A stretch of DNA of 64,000 nt from Sinorhizobium arboris LMG 14919 (GTDB taxonomy: Bacteria; Pseudomonadota; Alphaproteobacteria; Rhizobiales; Rhizobiaceae), in the NCBI RefSeq assembly GCF_000427465.1, contig NZ_ATYB01000014.1, forward strand, positions 2,782,058 through 2,846,057. The letters run 5' to 3'. Under the pieces are notes generated by a model. That model was not told the DNA's origin, made no database searches, and worked only from the letters and a program-made list of their open reading frames with translations. The stretch's first letter is position 1; the number at the start of each line of letters is the position of its first letter. The translations under genes and the position numbers were made by a program. Positions 43,989-53,981 of the stretch are shown in pieces.

Positions 43989-45602
43989 ATGAGAGCCTTC
44001 GCCGAATTGCTCGACCGGCTGGTGCTGACGCCGCAGCGAAACGCCAAGGTTCGGCTGCTCGTGGACTATTTCCGCAGCACGCCCGATCCGAGCCGCGGCT
44101 ACGCGCTGGCCGCAATCGCCGGAACGCTCTCGCTCAACACGGTGAAGCCCGCCCTCATCCGCGATCTCTTGCTCGAGCGCATGGACGACGTGCTGTTTCA
44201 CTATTCCTATGATTATGTCGGCGATCTGGCGGAAACGGTTTCTCTGGCCTGGGAGCCGCCGCCGGGCGTCGCCCCCGCGGATATCCCGCTTGGCGAGGTC
44301 GTCGAGCGGCTTCAGCTGGCCGGCCGCTCCGAGGTTCGTTCGCTCGTCCGCGACATGCTGGACCGCCTCGATACCTCCGGCCGCTTCGCCCTGCTGAAGC
44401 TCGCAACCGGAGGTCTGCGCATCGGCGTTTCGGCCAGGCTCGCAAAACAGGCCCTGGCAGAGATGGGCGGCAGGGAGGTGAGCGACATCGAAACGCTCTG
44501 GCACGGTTTGGAGCCGCCATACCTGCCTCTTTTCCTCTGGCTCACCGGTCAGGCGGAGATGCCGCTACTCAGGACGCCCGCAGTCTTCCACTCGGTGATG
44601 CTCGCGACGGCCGTCGGCGAGGGCGACCTCGAAGGGCTCGACCCGGCCGACTTCGCGGCCGAATGGAAATGGGACGGCATCCGCGTTCAGCTTGCCGATA
44701 TCGGCGGGATTCGACGCCTCTATTCGCGCAGCGGCGACGAAATCTCCTCCGCCTTTCCGGAGATCATCGAGGCGGCCGGCATTGCCGGCGTGATCGACGG
44801 CGAGCTTCTGGTCGGCGGAACGATGCGCAGCAATCAAGCCACCGGCACCTTCGCCGATCTGCAGCAGCGGCTGAACCGAAAGACCGTCAGCCGCAAGCTG
44901 ATGGACGAGTATCCGGCCTTCATCCGTGCCTACGACATCCTCTTTTCAGGCGAGCGCGATATCAGGCCCGAGCCCTTTCGTGTCCGCCGCGAAGCCTTGT
45001 CGGCGCTGATCGAAGCGGCCTCGCCGCAGCACTTCGATCTCTCGCCGCTCGTGCCATTCTCAAGCTGGGGAGAGCTCGACGAGCTGCGTTCCAACCCGCC
45101 CGATCCGGTGATCGAAGGCGTCATGCTCAAAAGGCTCGATTCGTCCTATGTGGCCGGACGGGCAAAAGGGCCGTGGTTCAAATGGAAGCGCGCGCCCTAC
45201 AATATCGACGCCGTGCTGATGTATGCGCAGCGCGGCCATGGCAAGCGGTCCAGCTATTATTCCGACTTCACCTTCGGCGTCTGGGCGGAGAGCGAAGGCG
45301 CGACGAACCTCGTTCCGGTCGGCAAGGCCTATTTCGGCTTCACCGATGCCGAACTCGAGGTTCTCGACCGTTTCGTGCGCGACAATACCGTCGAACGTTT
45401 CGGTCCTGTTCGAGCGGTGCGCGCCGAACCCGATAGCGGCTTCGTCGTCGAGGTTGCTTTCGAAGGCCTCAATCGCTCTACGCGTCACAAGTCCGGGGTA
45501 GCCATGCGCTTCCCACGGATAGCTCGCCTCAGACCCGACAAGCTGCCTCGCGAGGCCGACAGGCTCGAAACATTACAGGCGATGATCGGAGCGCGAAGCT
45601 GA
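43989..45602 (+). CDS. ATP-dependent DNA ligase
   Basis: A 537-residue ATP-dependent ligase. The adenylated lysine is Lys227 in EWKWDGIR (KxDG motif I). Other nucleotidyltransferase motifs are YSRSGDEIS, DGELLVG and PWFKWKRAP. An N-terminal helical DNA-binding region occupies about residues 1-200, and an OB fold ends the protein. This is the LigB/Lig C2 type found beside an MBL exonuclease, not the replicative NAD-dependent LigA. The ATG at 43989 has a GTGAGG Shine-Dalgarno. Confidence 0.92.
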   Translation: MRAFAELLDRLVLTPQRNAKVRLLVDYFRSTPDPSRGYALAAIAGTLSLNTVKPALIRDLLLERMDDVLFHYSYDYVGDLAETVSLAWEPPPGVAPADIPLGEVVERLQLAGRSEVRSLVRDMLDRLDTSGRFALLKLATGGLRIGVSARLAKQALAEMGGREVSDIETLWHGLEPPYLPLFLWLTGQAEMPLLRTPAVFHSVMLATAVGEGDLEGLDPADFAAEWKWDGIRVQLADIGGIRRLYSRSGDEISSAFPEIIEAAGIAGVIDGELLVGGTMRSNQATGTFADLQQRLNRKTVSRKLMDEYPAFIRAYDILFSGERDIRPEPFRVRREALSALIEAASPQHFDLSPLVPFSSWGELDELRSNPPDPVIEGVMLKRLDSSYVAGRAKGPWFKWKRAPYNIDAVLMYAQRGHGKRSSYYSDFTFGVWAESEGATNLVPVGKAYFGFTDAELEVLDRFVRDNTVERFGPVRAVRAEPDSGFVVEVAFEGLNRSTRHKSGVAMRFPRIARLRPDKLPREADRLETLQAMIGARS

Positions 45603-45754
45603 GGCGCTTGCGCACCACGCAACACCGAAAGCTATTTCAGAAAACACGAATGAAGGTTTGTTAAGGAGAGTCTGGAATTATCCGGGCCTGCCGCATGCCG
45701 TCCCCAAAGGGGGCTCATCGTCCCGGAACTGCTCTTTTGAAGCCGCATCATGCC

Positions 45755-48391
45755 ATGTCCCAACTGTCGCGCTTTCTCACTCCCAGCTACCTTCCGGCCG
45801 TCATCGCGGCCCTTGTTGTGGTCGTTGCCGGGATCCTTGCCGACAATCAGAACCGGATCGTTTCGGAAGCACGCCTGCGCTCCGAGGTCGCCGACAGGCT
45901 GAACCCGATACGCTCGAACCTCGAGAGCAGCGTCAACGGCAACATCCAGCTCGTCCGGGGCCTGATCGCCGCGATCGAAACCGAACCCGACATGCAGCAG
46001 CAGCGCTTCGGGGAACTCGCACGCAGCGTCTTCAGCGAGAGATCGCAACTCCGCAACATCGCCGCCGCGCCCGAACTGGTGGTCGCGATGGTCTACCCGC
46101 TGACGGGCAATGAGAAGGCGATAGGGCTCGATTACCGCAGGAACGACAAGCAACGCAGTTCCGTCATGCGGGCGGTGGCATCCGGAGAAATGGTGCTCGC
46201 AGGCCCCGTCGACCTCGTGCAAGGCGGTCGCGGGCTGATCGGCCGCTTTCCCGTGACGACGAGCCAGGAAGGCGGCAGCCGTTTCTGGGGCATTGTTTCA
46301 GCGGTGATCGATGTCGACCGGCTCTATCGCGACAGCGGCCTTTCATCGCCGGCGCTCGACATCGACATCGCCATTGCCGGCCGCGACGGCACAGGGCGCG
46401 ATGGCGCGCATTTCTTCGGCGACCCGGCAATCTTCGGCGACGCCCCCGTCGAAATGAGCGTGTCCTTGCCCGGCGGCTCCTGGCACATGGCGGCGATCCC
46501 GAAGGGCGGATGGCCGTCGACACCGCAGAATGCCTGGCAGGTCCGCCTGCTCATCGCATTCGGCGGCCTGATGATCGTCGTTCCGATGATCGTGGCCGGT
46601 CGCCTCATGGCCGAGCGCCAGGCGAACTTCCGCGCCCTGAGGCAGAGCAAGGACCAGCTCCAGGAGCTTTCGCATCGCCTGAGGATCGCACTCGACACTT
46701 CGAAGATCGGCATCTGGGAGCTCGACGCCGACAGCGGCACGCTCCTGTGGGACGGCCGCATGAAGGAGCTCTACGGCATCGGATCATCGATGCGCGAGGT
46801 CTACGAGGACTGGAAGAACACGCTGCATCCGGACGATCTCGCCCGTGCCGAGGCGGAATTCGCCGAAGCACTCTCTACTGGCGGCGCATACAATACGGAG
46901 TTCCGCATTTGTCTTCCGGACGGAGAAGTCCGCCACGTCCGTGCGATCGGCTCGACCTATGTCGGCACGAACGGCAACAGGAAGATCGTCGGCGTCAACT
47001 GGGACGTCACCGCCGACGTGGAAACACGCGCGACGCTATCGGAGGCCAAGCGCCTCGCCGAGGCCCACAGTGCCGAGCTGGAGGCCGCGCGCCATCGCAT
47101 GGAATTCAACGCACTGCACGATCCATTGACCGGGCTGCCGAATCGCCGCTTCCTGGACCAGATTCTCTTCGATCGCAGCCGACGGTCGGACGCAGAGGCC
47201 AAGATCAGCATCTTCCATATCGATCTCGACCGTTTCAAACAGATCAACGATACGATGGGCCATGCTGCCGGGGACGAGATCCTGAAGCATGCGGCACGCC
47301 TCCTGCGGGACAATGTGCGCCAGGACGACTTCGTCGCCCGGATCGGCGGCGACGAGTTCGTGATCATTCGCGCAAGCGGCGGCTCCGACGAGGACGAGGC
47401 GCTGGCGTCCCGCGTGATCGAGGCGATGAGCGTTCCGGTCCGCTACGGAGACCAGGAATGCCGCATCGGCGTCAGTATCGGCATTGCCGCTCAAACCGAT
47501 GCGACGGATGACCTCTCCCAGGTTCTGGTCAATGCCGATATCGCCCTCTACGAAGCCAAGCGCCGCGGCCGCAACCGGCAGGAGACCTTCACCGGCGCTC
47601 TGAAGACCGCCGTGCTCCAGACGAAACAGACGGCCGACGAAATCCTGCGCGGCCTGGAGCAGAACGAGTTCGTCGCATATTTTCAGCCTCAGTTCTGTCC
47701 AGGCTCGCTCGACGTCATCGGTGTCGAGGCGCTCGCACGATGGGACCATCCCACCAAGGGCCTCCTCGGACCGCACGCCTTTCTCAAGACGGCGGAAGAC
47801 ATCAATGTCGTCGCGGCGATCGACCAGAAGATCCTCGAACAGGCGCTTTTTCAGATCTACCGCTGGGAGGCGAACGGCATCTATGTTCCGAAGGTGTCGG
47901 TCAACCTTTCCTATCCGCGCCTCAGAGACGAGGGGCTGATCGCCCGGCTGGAGAAGCTCTCCATACCCCAAGGACGGCTCTCCTTCGAGCTGCTCGAATC
48001 GATTTCCTTCGACGAAAACGACGTGACCGTCATGTCCAACATCCGGCGCATCAAGGAACTCGGCATCGACATCGAGATCGACGACTTCGGTACCGGCTAT
48101 GCCTCGATCCTGAGCCTGCTGAAGCTGACGCCACGCCGTCTGAAGATAGATCGGCAACTGGTCCTGCCTATTCTCGCCTCCCCGGCGGAGCGCCGTCTTG
48201 TCGCGTCGATCATCGACATCGGCACATCGCTCGGGATCGAAGTGATCGCGGAAGGGGTCGAAACGCTCGAGCACGCCCGGATTCTCAAGGAAATGGAATG
48301 CCACGGCCTGCAGGGATACGCCTTCGCCCGGCCGATGAGCGCCAATGATCTTGCCACTTTCGTCTTCGAGCGGAGGTGGTGCGTCGCTTGA
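45755..48391 (+). CDS. Membrane GGDEF-EAL protein with PAS domain (c-di-GMP turnover)
   Basis: An 878-residue signalling protein. A first membrane helix (about residues 10-28) and a second (about 260-285) flank a periplasmic sensor domain of the CHASE type. A PAS domain follows (about 310-430), then GGDEF (intact GGDEF at 531-535) and EAL (EAL at 658-660, with ETQPQF-like QPQFC before it). Both catalytic motifs are intact, so it could make or break c-di-GMP. A start at 45695 would add 20 residues; neither start has a strong Shine-Dalgarno. It lies upstream of the antiporter operon. Confidence 0.9.
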   Translation: MSQLSRFLTPSYLPAVIAALVVVVAGILADNQNRIVSEARLRSEVADRLNPIRSNLESSVNGNIQLVRGLIAAIETEPDMQQQRFGELARSVFSERSQLRNIAAAPELVVAMVYPLTGNEKAIGLDYRRNDKQRSSVMRAVASGEMVLAGPVDLVQGGRGLIGRFPVTTSQEGGSRFWGIVSAVIDVDRLYRDSGLSSPALDIDIAIAGRDGTGRDGAHFFGDPAIFGDAPVEMSVSLPGGSWHMAAIPKGGWPSTPQNAWQVRLLIAFGGLMIVVPMIVAGRLMAERQANFRALRQSKDQLQELSHRLRIALDTSKIGIWELDADSGTLLWDGRMKELYGIGSSMREVYEDWKNTLHPDDLARAEAEFAEALSTGGAYNTEFRICLPDGEVRHVRAIGSTYVGTNGNRKIVGVNWDVTADVETRATLSEAKRLAEAHSAELEAARHRMEFNALHDPLTGLPNRRFLDQILFDRSRRSDAEAKISIFHIDLDRFKQINDTMGHAAGDEILKHAARLLRDNVRQDDFVARIGGDEFVIIRASGGSDEDEALASRVIEAMSVPVRYGDQECRIGVSIGIAAQTDATDDLSQVLVNADIALYEAKRRGRNRQETFTGALKTAVLQTKQTADEILRGLEQNEFVAYFQPQFCPGSLDVIGVEALARWDHPTKGLLGPHAFLKTAEDINVVAAIDQKILEQALFQIYRWEANGIYVPKVSVNLSYPRLRDEGLIARLEKLSIPQGRLSFELLESISFDENDVTVMSNIRRIKELGIDIEIDDFGTGYASILSLLKLTPRRLKIDRQLVLPILASPAERRLVASIIDIGTSLGIEVIAEGVETLEHARILKEMECHGLQGYAFARPMSANDLATFVFERRWCVA

Positions 48392-48606
48392 CGCGATGCG
48401 GGCCTCGTCTCCTTCCGAGGCGCACTGCACATGCGTCGCTTTTTCTCGCTGCCGAGACTTGGCAGCTGTCCGGAAAATAGTCATAAAAACATATGCCTTC
48501 TGCCGCTTGTGCGAACGTGCGGACCTCGTCCGCGCGGCGTCCGGCGGTAGTCCTCGCGGGACCGGAGTCCCGACCCTCCAAAAACAACCCACAGGGAGAC
48601 AACACG

Positions 48607-51534
48607 ATCGAATACGCGGAGAAATTGCTTCTAGTCTTCATTCTTGTCCCCTTCGCGGGAAGCCTCATTGCAATCTTCTTTCCGTCCGATCAACGCGGTG
48701 CGATAGCCTGGTTCGCAGGAGCGATCGCACTTGTCTGCTTCCTGGTGGCCGCCTGCCTTTATCCCTACGTCGCTTCGGGCGGCGTCCTCCATTACCGGCT
48801 GGACTGGGTTCCGGAACTCGGGCTGAACGTCACCCTCAGGATGGACGGCTTCGCCTGGCTGTTTTCGGCCCTGATCACGGCGATCGGCGTACTCGTCGTT
48901 CTCTATGCCCGCTACTATATGGCCGAAGAAGACCCGGTCCCGCGCTTCTTCGCGCTCTTCCTTGCCTTCATGGGCTCGATGCTGGGCCTCGTCCTTTCGG
49001 GAAATCTCATTCTGCTCGCCGTCTTCTGGGAGTTGACCAGCATCGTCTCCTTCCTGCTGATCGGCTATTGGCACCATAACGCGCATGCCCGCGACGGCGC
49101 CCGCATGGCACTGACGATTACCGGTACGGGCGGCCTGGCAATGCTCGTGGGCCTGATCATCATCGGAAAGATCGTCGGCAGCTATGAACTCGACGCGGTT
49201 CTTGCCTCGGGCGACGCGATCCGTAACCATCCGCTCTATGGCACGGTGCTCGTTCTTGTCCTGCTCGGGGCGTTGACGAAGAGCGCCCAATTCCCCTTCC
49301 ATTTCTGGCTGCCGCACGCGATGGCGGCGCCGACGCCGGTCTCCGCCTATTTGCATTCGGCAACGATGGTAAAGGCCGGCGTCTTCCTGCTTGTGCGGTT
49401 CTGGCCGGTGATGGCCGGCACGGAAGCGTGGTTCTGGATCGTCGGCCTTGCCGGTCTGACGACGCTCCTGCTCGGCGCCTATTTCGCGATTTTTCAGCAG
49501 GATCTGAAAGGGCTTCTCGCCTATTCGACGATCAGCCATCTCGGGCTTATCACCGTTCTCCTGAGCCTCGGCAGTCCGCTGGCGGCTGTCGCCGCCGTCT
49601 TCCACATCGTCAACCACGCGACCTTCAAGGCCTCGCTCTTCATGGCGGCCGGCATCATCGACCACGAAAGCGGCACGCGCGACATGCGCCGGCTGAGCGG
49701 ACTTTTCCATTTTATGCCGATCACTGCGACGCTTGCCATGGTAGCGAGCGCAGCCATGGCCGGCGTGCCTTTGCTCAACGGCTTTCTGTCCAAGGAGATG
49801 TTTTTCGCCGAGGCGATCGAGACGCACCTCGTCAACCCGCTCGACACGGCTACGCCCTATGTCGCGACGATCGCGGGCATGTTTGCGGTGACCTATTCGC
49901 TCCGCTTCATCCACGGCGTCTTCTTCGGCCGGCCGCCGGCGGAACTCCCGAGAAAACCGCATGAGCCGCCGCGCTGGATGCGGGCGCCGGTCGACTTTCT
50001 CGTTCTCGCCTGCCTCGTCGTCGGTATAATTCCCGCCCAGACGATCGGTCCTTTCCTTCATACCGCCGTTCTCTCTATCCTGCGCAGCCGGACCCCCGAT
50101 TACAGCCTTGCGGTCTGGCATGGCTGGAACATTCCGCTGATCATGAGCTTCGTTGCGCTTTCCGGCGGCATCGGCCTCTATTTTCTGATGCGCTCCTATC
50201 TGGCGATGGCCGTCGAAGGCCCGCCGGTTTTCCGTCTTCTCCAGGGGCAGCGCATTTTCGAGCGCGTGCTGGTGACGCTCTCCTGGAAGTGGGCCAGATG
50301 GCTCGAACAGCAGCTCGGCACGCGTCGCCTGCAGCCGCAGATGCGCCTCCTCGTCTTCCTGGCGCTCGCGGCGGGCGCATCGCCGCTCCTCCTGGGCGCA
50401 TTCGAACTGCCCCCGCTCGTGATCCGCGGCATCGATCCCGCCTTCGCCCTGCTTTGGGCGATCGGCATCGCCTGCGCCGTCGGCTCCGCCTACCAGGCGA
50501 AGTTCCACCGTCTGGCTTCGCTGGTACTTCTCGGCGGCGCTGGGCTCGTCACCTGCATCACTTTCGTCTGGCTTTCCGCACCCGATCTGGCGGTCACGCA
50601 GCTTCTGGTGGAAATCGTCACCACCGTGCTCATCCTCCTCGGATTGCGCTGGCTGCCGAAGCGCATCGAGGAACCGGAGGTGCCGGAGGACATCTCGATC
50701 AGGGTCCGCTTGAGACGCTTGCGCGACCTGCTTCTGGCGATCGGTGCCGGCGGGGGAATGATGCTCATCGCCTACACGATGATGACGCGGCCCCTTCCCG
50801 AAACCATCGCGAGCTATTTTCTCGAGCGAGCCTATCAGGAGGGTGGAGGCACCAATGTCGTCAACGTGATCCTGGTCGATTTCCGCGGCTTCGATACGCT
50901 TGGCGAGATCGCCGTACTCTGCATCGTGGCGCTCACGGTCTTCGCGCTTCTCCTGCGCTTCCGCCCGCAGTCCGACAGCCTCGAGACGCCGGAGCAGCAA
51001 AGGGTGCAAAACGCCTTCGACGACGATCATCCCGATCGTGCAGCCGGCGACAGCGTCGCCGAATACCTCTTCATCCCGGCGGTGATCATGCGCTGGATGT
51101 TCCCGGTGACCGGAATGCTTGCGGCCTTTCTCTTCCTGCGCGGCCATGACCTGCCGGGAGGCGGCTTTGCCGCCGGCATCGCCATGTCGATCGGATTCAT
51201 CCTGCAATATATGTCCGGCGGCACCCGCTGGGTCGAGGAACGGCTTCGCATCCATCCGCTTCGCTGGATGAGCATCGGCCTCCTGGTGGCCACCGCCACG
51301 GGCGCCGGATCCTGGTTCTTCGGTTATCCTTTCCTCACTTCCCACGCGGACTATGCAAGCCTGCCGGTCGTCGGCAAGTTTCCTCTCGCAAGCGCGATCC
51401 TCTTCGATCTCGGCGTCTTTTCGCTGGTGCTCGGCGCCACCGTGCTCATGCTGATCGCTCTGGCGCACCAGTCGGTCCGTGCACCGCGTGCGCATGGGAA
51501 GGCCGCGCGCTCCGAAAAGGAGGCGGCACGGTAA
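48607..51534 (+). CDS. phaAB: Cation/proton antiporter subunit A+B fusion (Pha/Mrp type)
   Basis: A large membrane protein (about 975 residues from the likely start) of the Mrp/Mnh/Pha complex. The NuoL-like MrpA part holds the proton-channel residues, for example in KSAQFPFHFWLPHAMAAPTPVSAYLHSATMVKAG. The C-terminal part after about residue 770 is MrpB-like (GGGFAAGIAMSIGFI). AGGGAG at 48593-48598 points to a start at 48607, which reads ATC. The only in-frame ATG, at 48493, adds 38 Arg/Ser/Pro-rich residues that do not fit the family. In Sinorhizobium, Pha pumps K+ or Na+ out against H+ for pH adaptation. First gene of six. Confidence 0.85.
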   Translation: MEYAEKLLLVFILVPFAGSLIAIFFPSDQRGAIAWFAGAIALVCFLVAACLYPYVASGGVLHYRLDWVPELGLNVTLRMDGFAWLFSALITAIGVLVVLYARYYMAEEDPVPRFFALFLAFMGSMLGLVLSGNLILLAVFWELTSIVSFLLIGYWHHNAHARDGARMALTITGTGGLAMLVGLIIIGKIVGSYELDAVLASGDAIRNHPLYGTVLVLVLLGALTKSAQFPFHFWLPHAMAAPTPVSAYLHSATMVKAGVFLLVRFWPVMAGTEAWFWIVGLAGLTTLLLGAYFAIFQQDLKGLLAYSTISHLGLITVLLSLGSPLAAVAAVFHIVNHATFKASLFMAAGIIDHESGTRDMRRLSGLFHFMPITATLAMVASAAMAGVPLLNGFLSKEMFFAEAIETHLVNPLDTATPYVATIAGMFAVTYSLRFIHGVFFGRPPAELPRKPHEPPRWMRAPVDFLVLACLVVGIIPAQTIGPFLHTAVLSILRSRTPDYSLAVWHGWNIPLIMSFVALSGGIGLYFLMRSYLAMAVEGPPVFRLLQGQRIFERVLVTLSWKWARWLEQQLGTRRLQPQMRLLVFLALAAGASPLLLGAFELPPLVIRGIDPAFALLWAIGIACAVGSAYQAKFHRLASLVLLGGAGLVTCITFVWLSAPDLAVTQLLVEIVTTVLILLGLRWLPKRIEEPEVPEDISIRVRLRRLRDLLLAIGAGGGMMLIAYTMMTRPLPETIASYFLERAYQEGGGTNVVNVILVDFRGFDTLGEIAVLCIVALTVFALLLRFRPQSDSLETPEQQRVQNAFDDDHPDRAAGDSVAEYLFIPAVIMRWMFPVTGMLAAFLFLRGHDLPGGGFAAGIAMSIGFILQYMSGGTRWVEERLRIHPLRWMSIGLLVATATGAGSWFFGYPFLTSHADYASLPVVGKFPLASAILFDLGVFSLVLGATVLMLIALAHQSVRAPRAHGKAARSEKEAAR

Positions 51535-51881
51535 TGGAACTCATCCTTTCGGCAGGCATCGGCACCTTGGCCGCGTCCGGCGTCTATCTTCTCCTGAGGC
51601 CACGAACATACCAGGTGATCATCGGGCTATCGCTGCTCTCCTTTGCCGTCAATCTCTTCATCTTCGGCATGGGCAGGCTCCGGGTGAACGCGCCTCCGAT
51701 CCTCGAGCCCGGCGGCGCCGGCGATCTCGCCCGCTTCACCGATCCGGTTCCGCAGGCGCTGGTGCTGACGGCAATCGTCATCGGCTTTGCCATGACCGCG
51801 CTCTTCCTCGTCGTGCTGCTCGCCTCGCGCGGCTTCACCGGAACCGACCATGTGGACGGAAGGGAGCAGCGCGGTGACTGA
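51534..51881 (+). CDS. phaC: Antiporter subunit C (MnhC/MrpC, NuoK-like)
   Basis: A 115-residue NuoK-like membrane subunit with three hydrophobic segments (start MELILSAGIGTLAASGVYLL). The start overlaps the last base of the phaAB stop (TAATG), so translation is coupled. A conserved acidic residue in the membrane is not obvious here. It interacts with subunits A and D to form the antiporter core. Confidence 0.92.
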   Translation: MELILSAGIGTLAASGVYLLLRPRTYQVIIGLSLLSFAVNLFIFGMGRLRVNAPPILEPGGAGDLARFTDPVPQALVLTAIVIGFAMTALFLVVLLASRGFTGTDHVDGREQRGD

Positions 51882-53493
51882 CTGGCTCGACCATCTTCTC
51901 ATCCTGCCGATCCTCCTGCCGCTCGCCGTGGCAGCGGTGCTGATCCCGATCAATGAGCGCGACCGAACATTGAAGGGCGCCATCGGCTTCGCCTCGACGC
52001 TCGTCGTCTTCATCCTCTCGATGATCCTCATGCGACTTGCCGCAACGGGAGCCGAAAGCTTGCCCGGATCCGGGGTCTATCAGCTCGGCAACTGGCCCGC
52101 CCCCTTCGGGATCGTCCTCGTGCTCGACCGCCTGTCGGCCCTGATGCTATGCCTGACGAGCGGCCTTGCACTCGCCGCTCAGGCCTATTCCATGGCGCGC
52201 TGGCACACGGCCGGGCATCACTTCCATTCGCTGTTCCAGCTTCTCGTCGCGGGCCTCAACGGCGCCTTTCTCACCGGCGACCTCTTCAATCTCTTCGTCT
52301 TCTTCGAGATGATGCTGGCCGCCTCCTACGGTCTGCTCCTGCATGGCTCCGGCCCGCTGCGCGTGAAGGCGGGGCTGCATTATATCGCCGTCAACCTCGC
52401 CGCCTCGGCGCTGTTCCTGATCGGCGTCAGCCTGATTTACGGCGCCACCGGCACGCTCAACATGGCCGACCTCGCGACGAAGCTCTCAGCTCTCGAACCC
52501 CAAAGCAGAACGCTCGTCGAAATGGGCGCGGCCATCCTCGGCGTTGCCTTCCTCGTCAAGGCGGGCATGTGGCCGCTCAGCTTCTGGCTGCCGACGGCCT
52601 ACGCGGCGGCGACGCCACCGGTCGCCGGCGTCTTTGCGGTTCTGACCAAGGTCGGGGTCTACGTCATCATCCGACTGCATCTGCTCGTCTTCGGCACGGC
52701 GGCGGGCGCGTCATCCGCTTTCGGTCAGGATTGGCTCGTCACCGGGGGAATGCTGACGATCGCCTTTGGCGGCATCGGCGTGCTCGCCTCGCAGGCAATG
52801 GGCCGCCTCGCGGGCTATTCCGTTCTCGTTTCCTCCGGGACGCTGCTCGCAGCGGTCGGCCTCGGCCATGACGGGATGCTCGCCGGCGCACTCTTTTATC
52901 TGGTCAGTTCGACCCTGACGATCGCGGCCTTCTTCCTGCTGATCGAGCTCGTCGAGCGCGGCCGGGACGCCGGCGCCGACGTCCTGGCAGTGACGATGGA
53001 AGCCTACGGCGACTTCGACGAGGACGAGGAGGAGCAAGAGGTCGGCGTCGCCATTCCCGGCACGATGGCCATTCTGGGCCTCTGCTTCTGCCTTTGCGCT
53101 ATGCTGCTCGCCGGCCTGCCTCCTCTCTCGGGCTTCATCGCCAAATTCGCGCTCATCAGCGGCCTCTTCGACATGCCGGCCGCCGAACTCGCGACAGCAG
53201 TGTCCGCCGCCGACTGGACCTATGTCACTCTCCTCATCCTCTCCGGGCTTGCTGCCATGATCGCCATGAACCGCATCGGCATCCGGACATTCTGGGCGTC
53301 GATCGAGGGTACGATCCCGCGGGTCGTCGTGATCGAGATCACCCCGGTCGTCGTCCTGCTCGGCGCCTGTCTCTTCCTGAGCCTGCAGGCGGGACCCGCG
53401 ATGCGCTACATGCAGGCGACCGCCGATGATCTGCTCGCGCCCCTCACCCACAGCGAGCGCGTGCTTTCGGCGCCACGAGCCGGGAGCCAGTAG
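51874..53493 (+). CDS. phaD: Antiporter subunit D (MnhD/MrpD, NuoN-like)
   Basis: A 539-residue NuoL/M/N-like proton-translocating subunit with about 14 membrane segments. The motif AGMWPLSFWLPTAYAAATPPVAGVFAVLTKVG carries the key lysines of the proton path. A cytoplasmic acidic loop reads DFDEDEEEQEVG near residue 385. The start is GTG at 51874, overlapping phaC by 8 bases and preceded by AAGGGAG. It follows phaC directly. Confidence 0.92.
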   Translation: MTDWLDHLLILPILLPLAVAAVLIPINERDRTLKGAIGFASTLVVFILSMILMRLAATGAESLPGSGVYQLGNWPAPFGIVLVLDRLSALMLCLTSGLALAAQAYSMARWHTAGHHFHSLFQLLVAGLNGAFLTGDLFNLFVFFEMMLAASYGLLLHGSGPLRVKAGLHYIAVNLAASALFLIGVSLIYGATGTLNMADLATKLSALEPQSRTLVEMGAAILGVAFLVKAGMWPLSFWLPTAYAAATPPVAGVFAVLTKVGVYVIIRLHLLVFGTAAGASSAFGQDWLVTGGMLTIAFGGIGVLASQAMGRLAGYSVLVSSGTLLAAVGLGHDGMLAGALFYLVSSTLTIAAFFLLIELVERGRDAGADVLAVTMEAYGDFDEDEEEQEVGVAIPGTMAILGLCFCLCAMLLAGLPPLSGFIAKFALISGLFDMPAAELATAVSAADWTYVTLLILSGLAAMIAMNRIGIRTFWASIEGTIPRVVVIEITPVVVLLGACLFLSLQAGPAMRYMQATADDLLAPLTHSERVLSAPRAGSQ

Positions 53494-53495
53494 CG

Positions 53496-53981
53496 ATGCG
53501 CACCTGGTTTCCCTACCCGCTGCTCTCGGTCGCGCTCCTCCTCATGTGGCTGCTTTTGAGCCAGTCCGTGACGCCGGGCTCTATCCTCCTCGGCCTGGTC
53601 ATCAGCACGGTTCTTGCGTGGGTGACGCTCAAGCTGCAACCCACCCGCTCGCGTCTGCACCGCTGGAGCCGTATCGCCGGTTTCACTCTACGCGTCGTCG
53701 GCGATGTCACCCGCTCGAATATTGCCGTCGCGCTGATCATCCTGCGCGCAGGCAGGCGCCCGGTTAATGCGGGCTTCATGACCGTCAGCGTCGATCTCGG
53801 CGACGAGAACGCCCTGGCGCTGCTCGCCTGCATCCTCACGGCGACGCCAGGCACCGCCTGGCTCGAATATGATCGCCGCCAGAAGATCTTGCTCTTCCAC
53901 GTACTCGACATCGAAAACGAGGACTTGTGGCGGCGAACGATCCGGCGCTATGCGGCCGACTTGAAGGAGATATTCGAATGA
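53496..53981 (+). CDS. phaE: Antiporter subunit E (MnhE/MrpE)
   Basis: A 161-residue subunit with two N-terminal hydrophobic segments (WFPYPLLSVALLLMWLLL, and GLVISTVLAWVTL) and a cytoplasmic domain (LACILTATPGTAWLEYD is the family mark). It starts 2 bases after phaD and ends in ATGA overlapping phaF. Confidence 0.92.
   Translation: MRTWFPYPLLSVALLLMWLLLSQSVTPGSILLGLVISTVLAWVTLKLQPTRSRLHRWSRIAGFTLRVVGDVTRSNIAVALIILRAGRRPVNAGFMTVSVDLGDENALALLACILTATPGTAWLEYDRRQKILLFHVLDIENEDLWRRTIRRYAADLKEIFE

Noticed and set aside
48631..51495. A 954-codon open frame on the minus strand opposite phaAB
   Set aside because: It mirrors the coding frame of a strongly conserved membrane protein, is rich in Arg, Glu, His and Asp, and has no family motifs. 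Long antisense frames are common in GC-rich genes.
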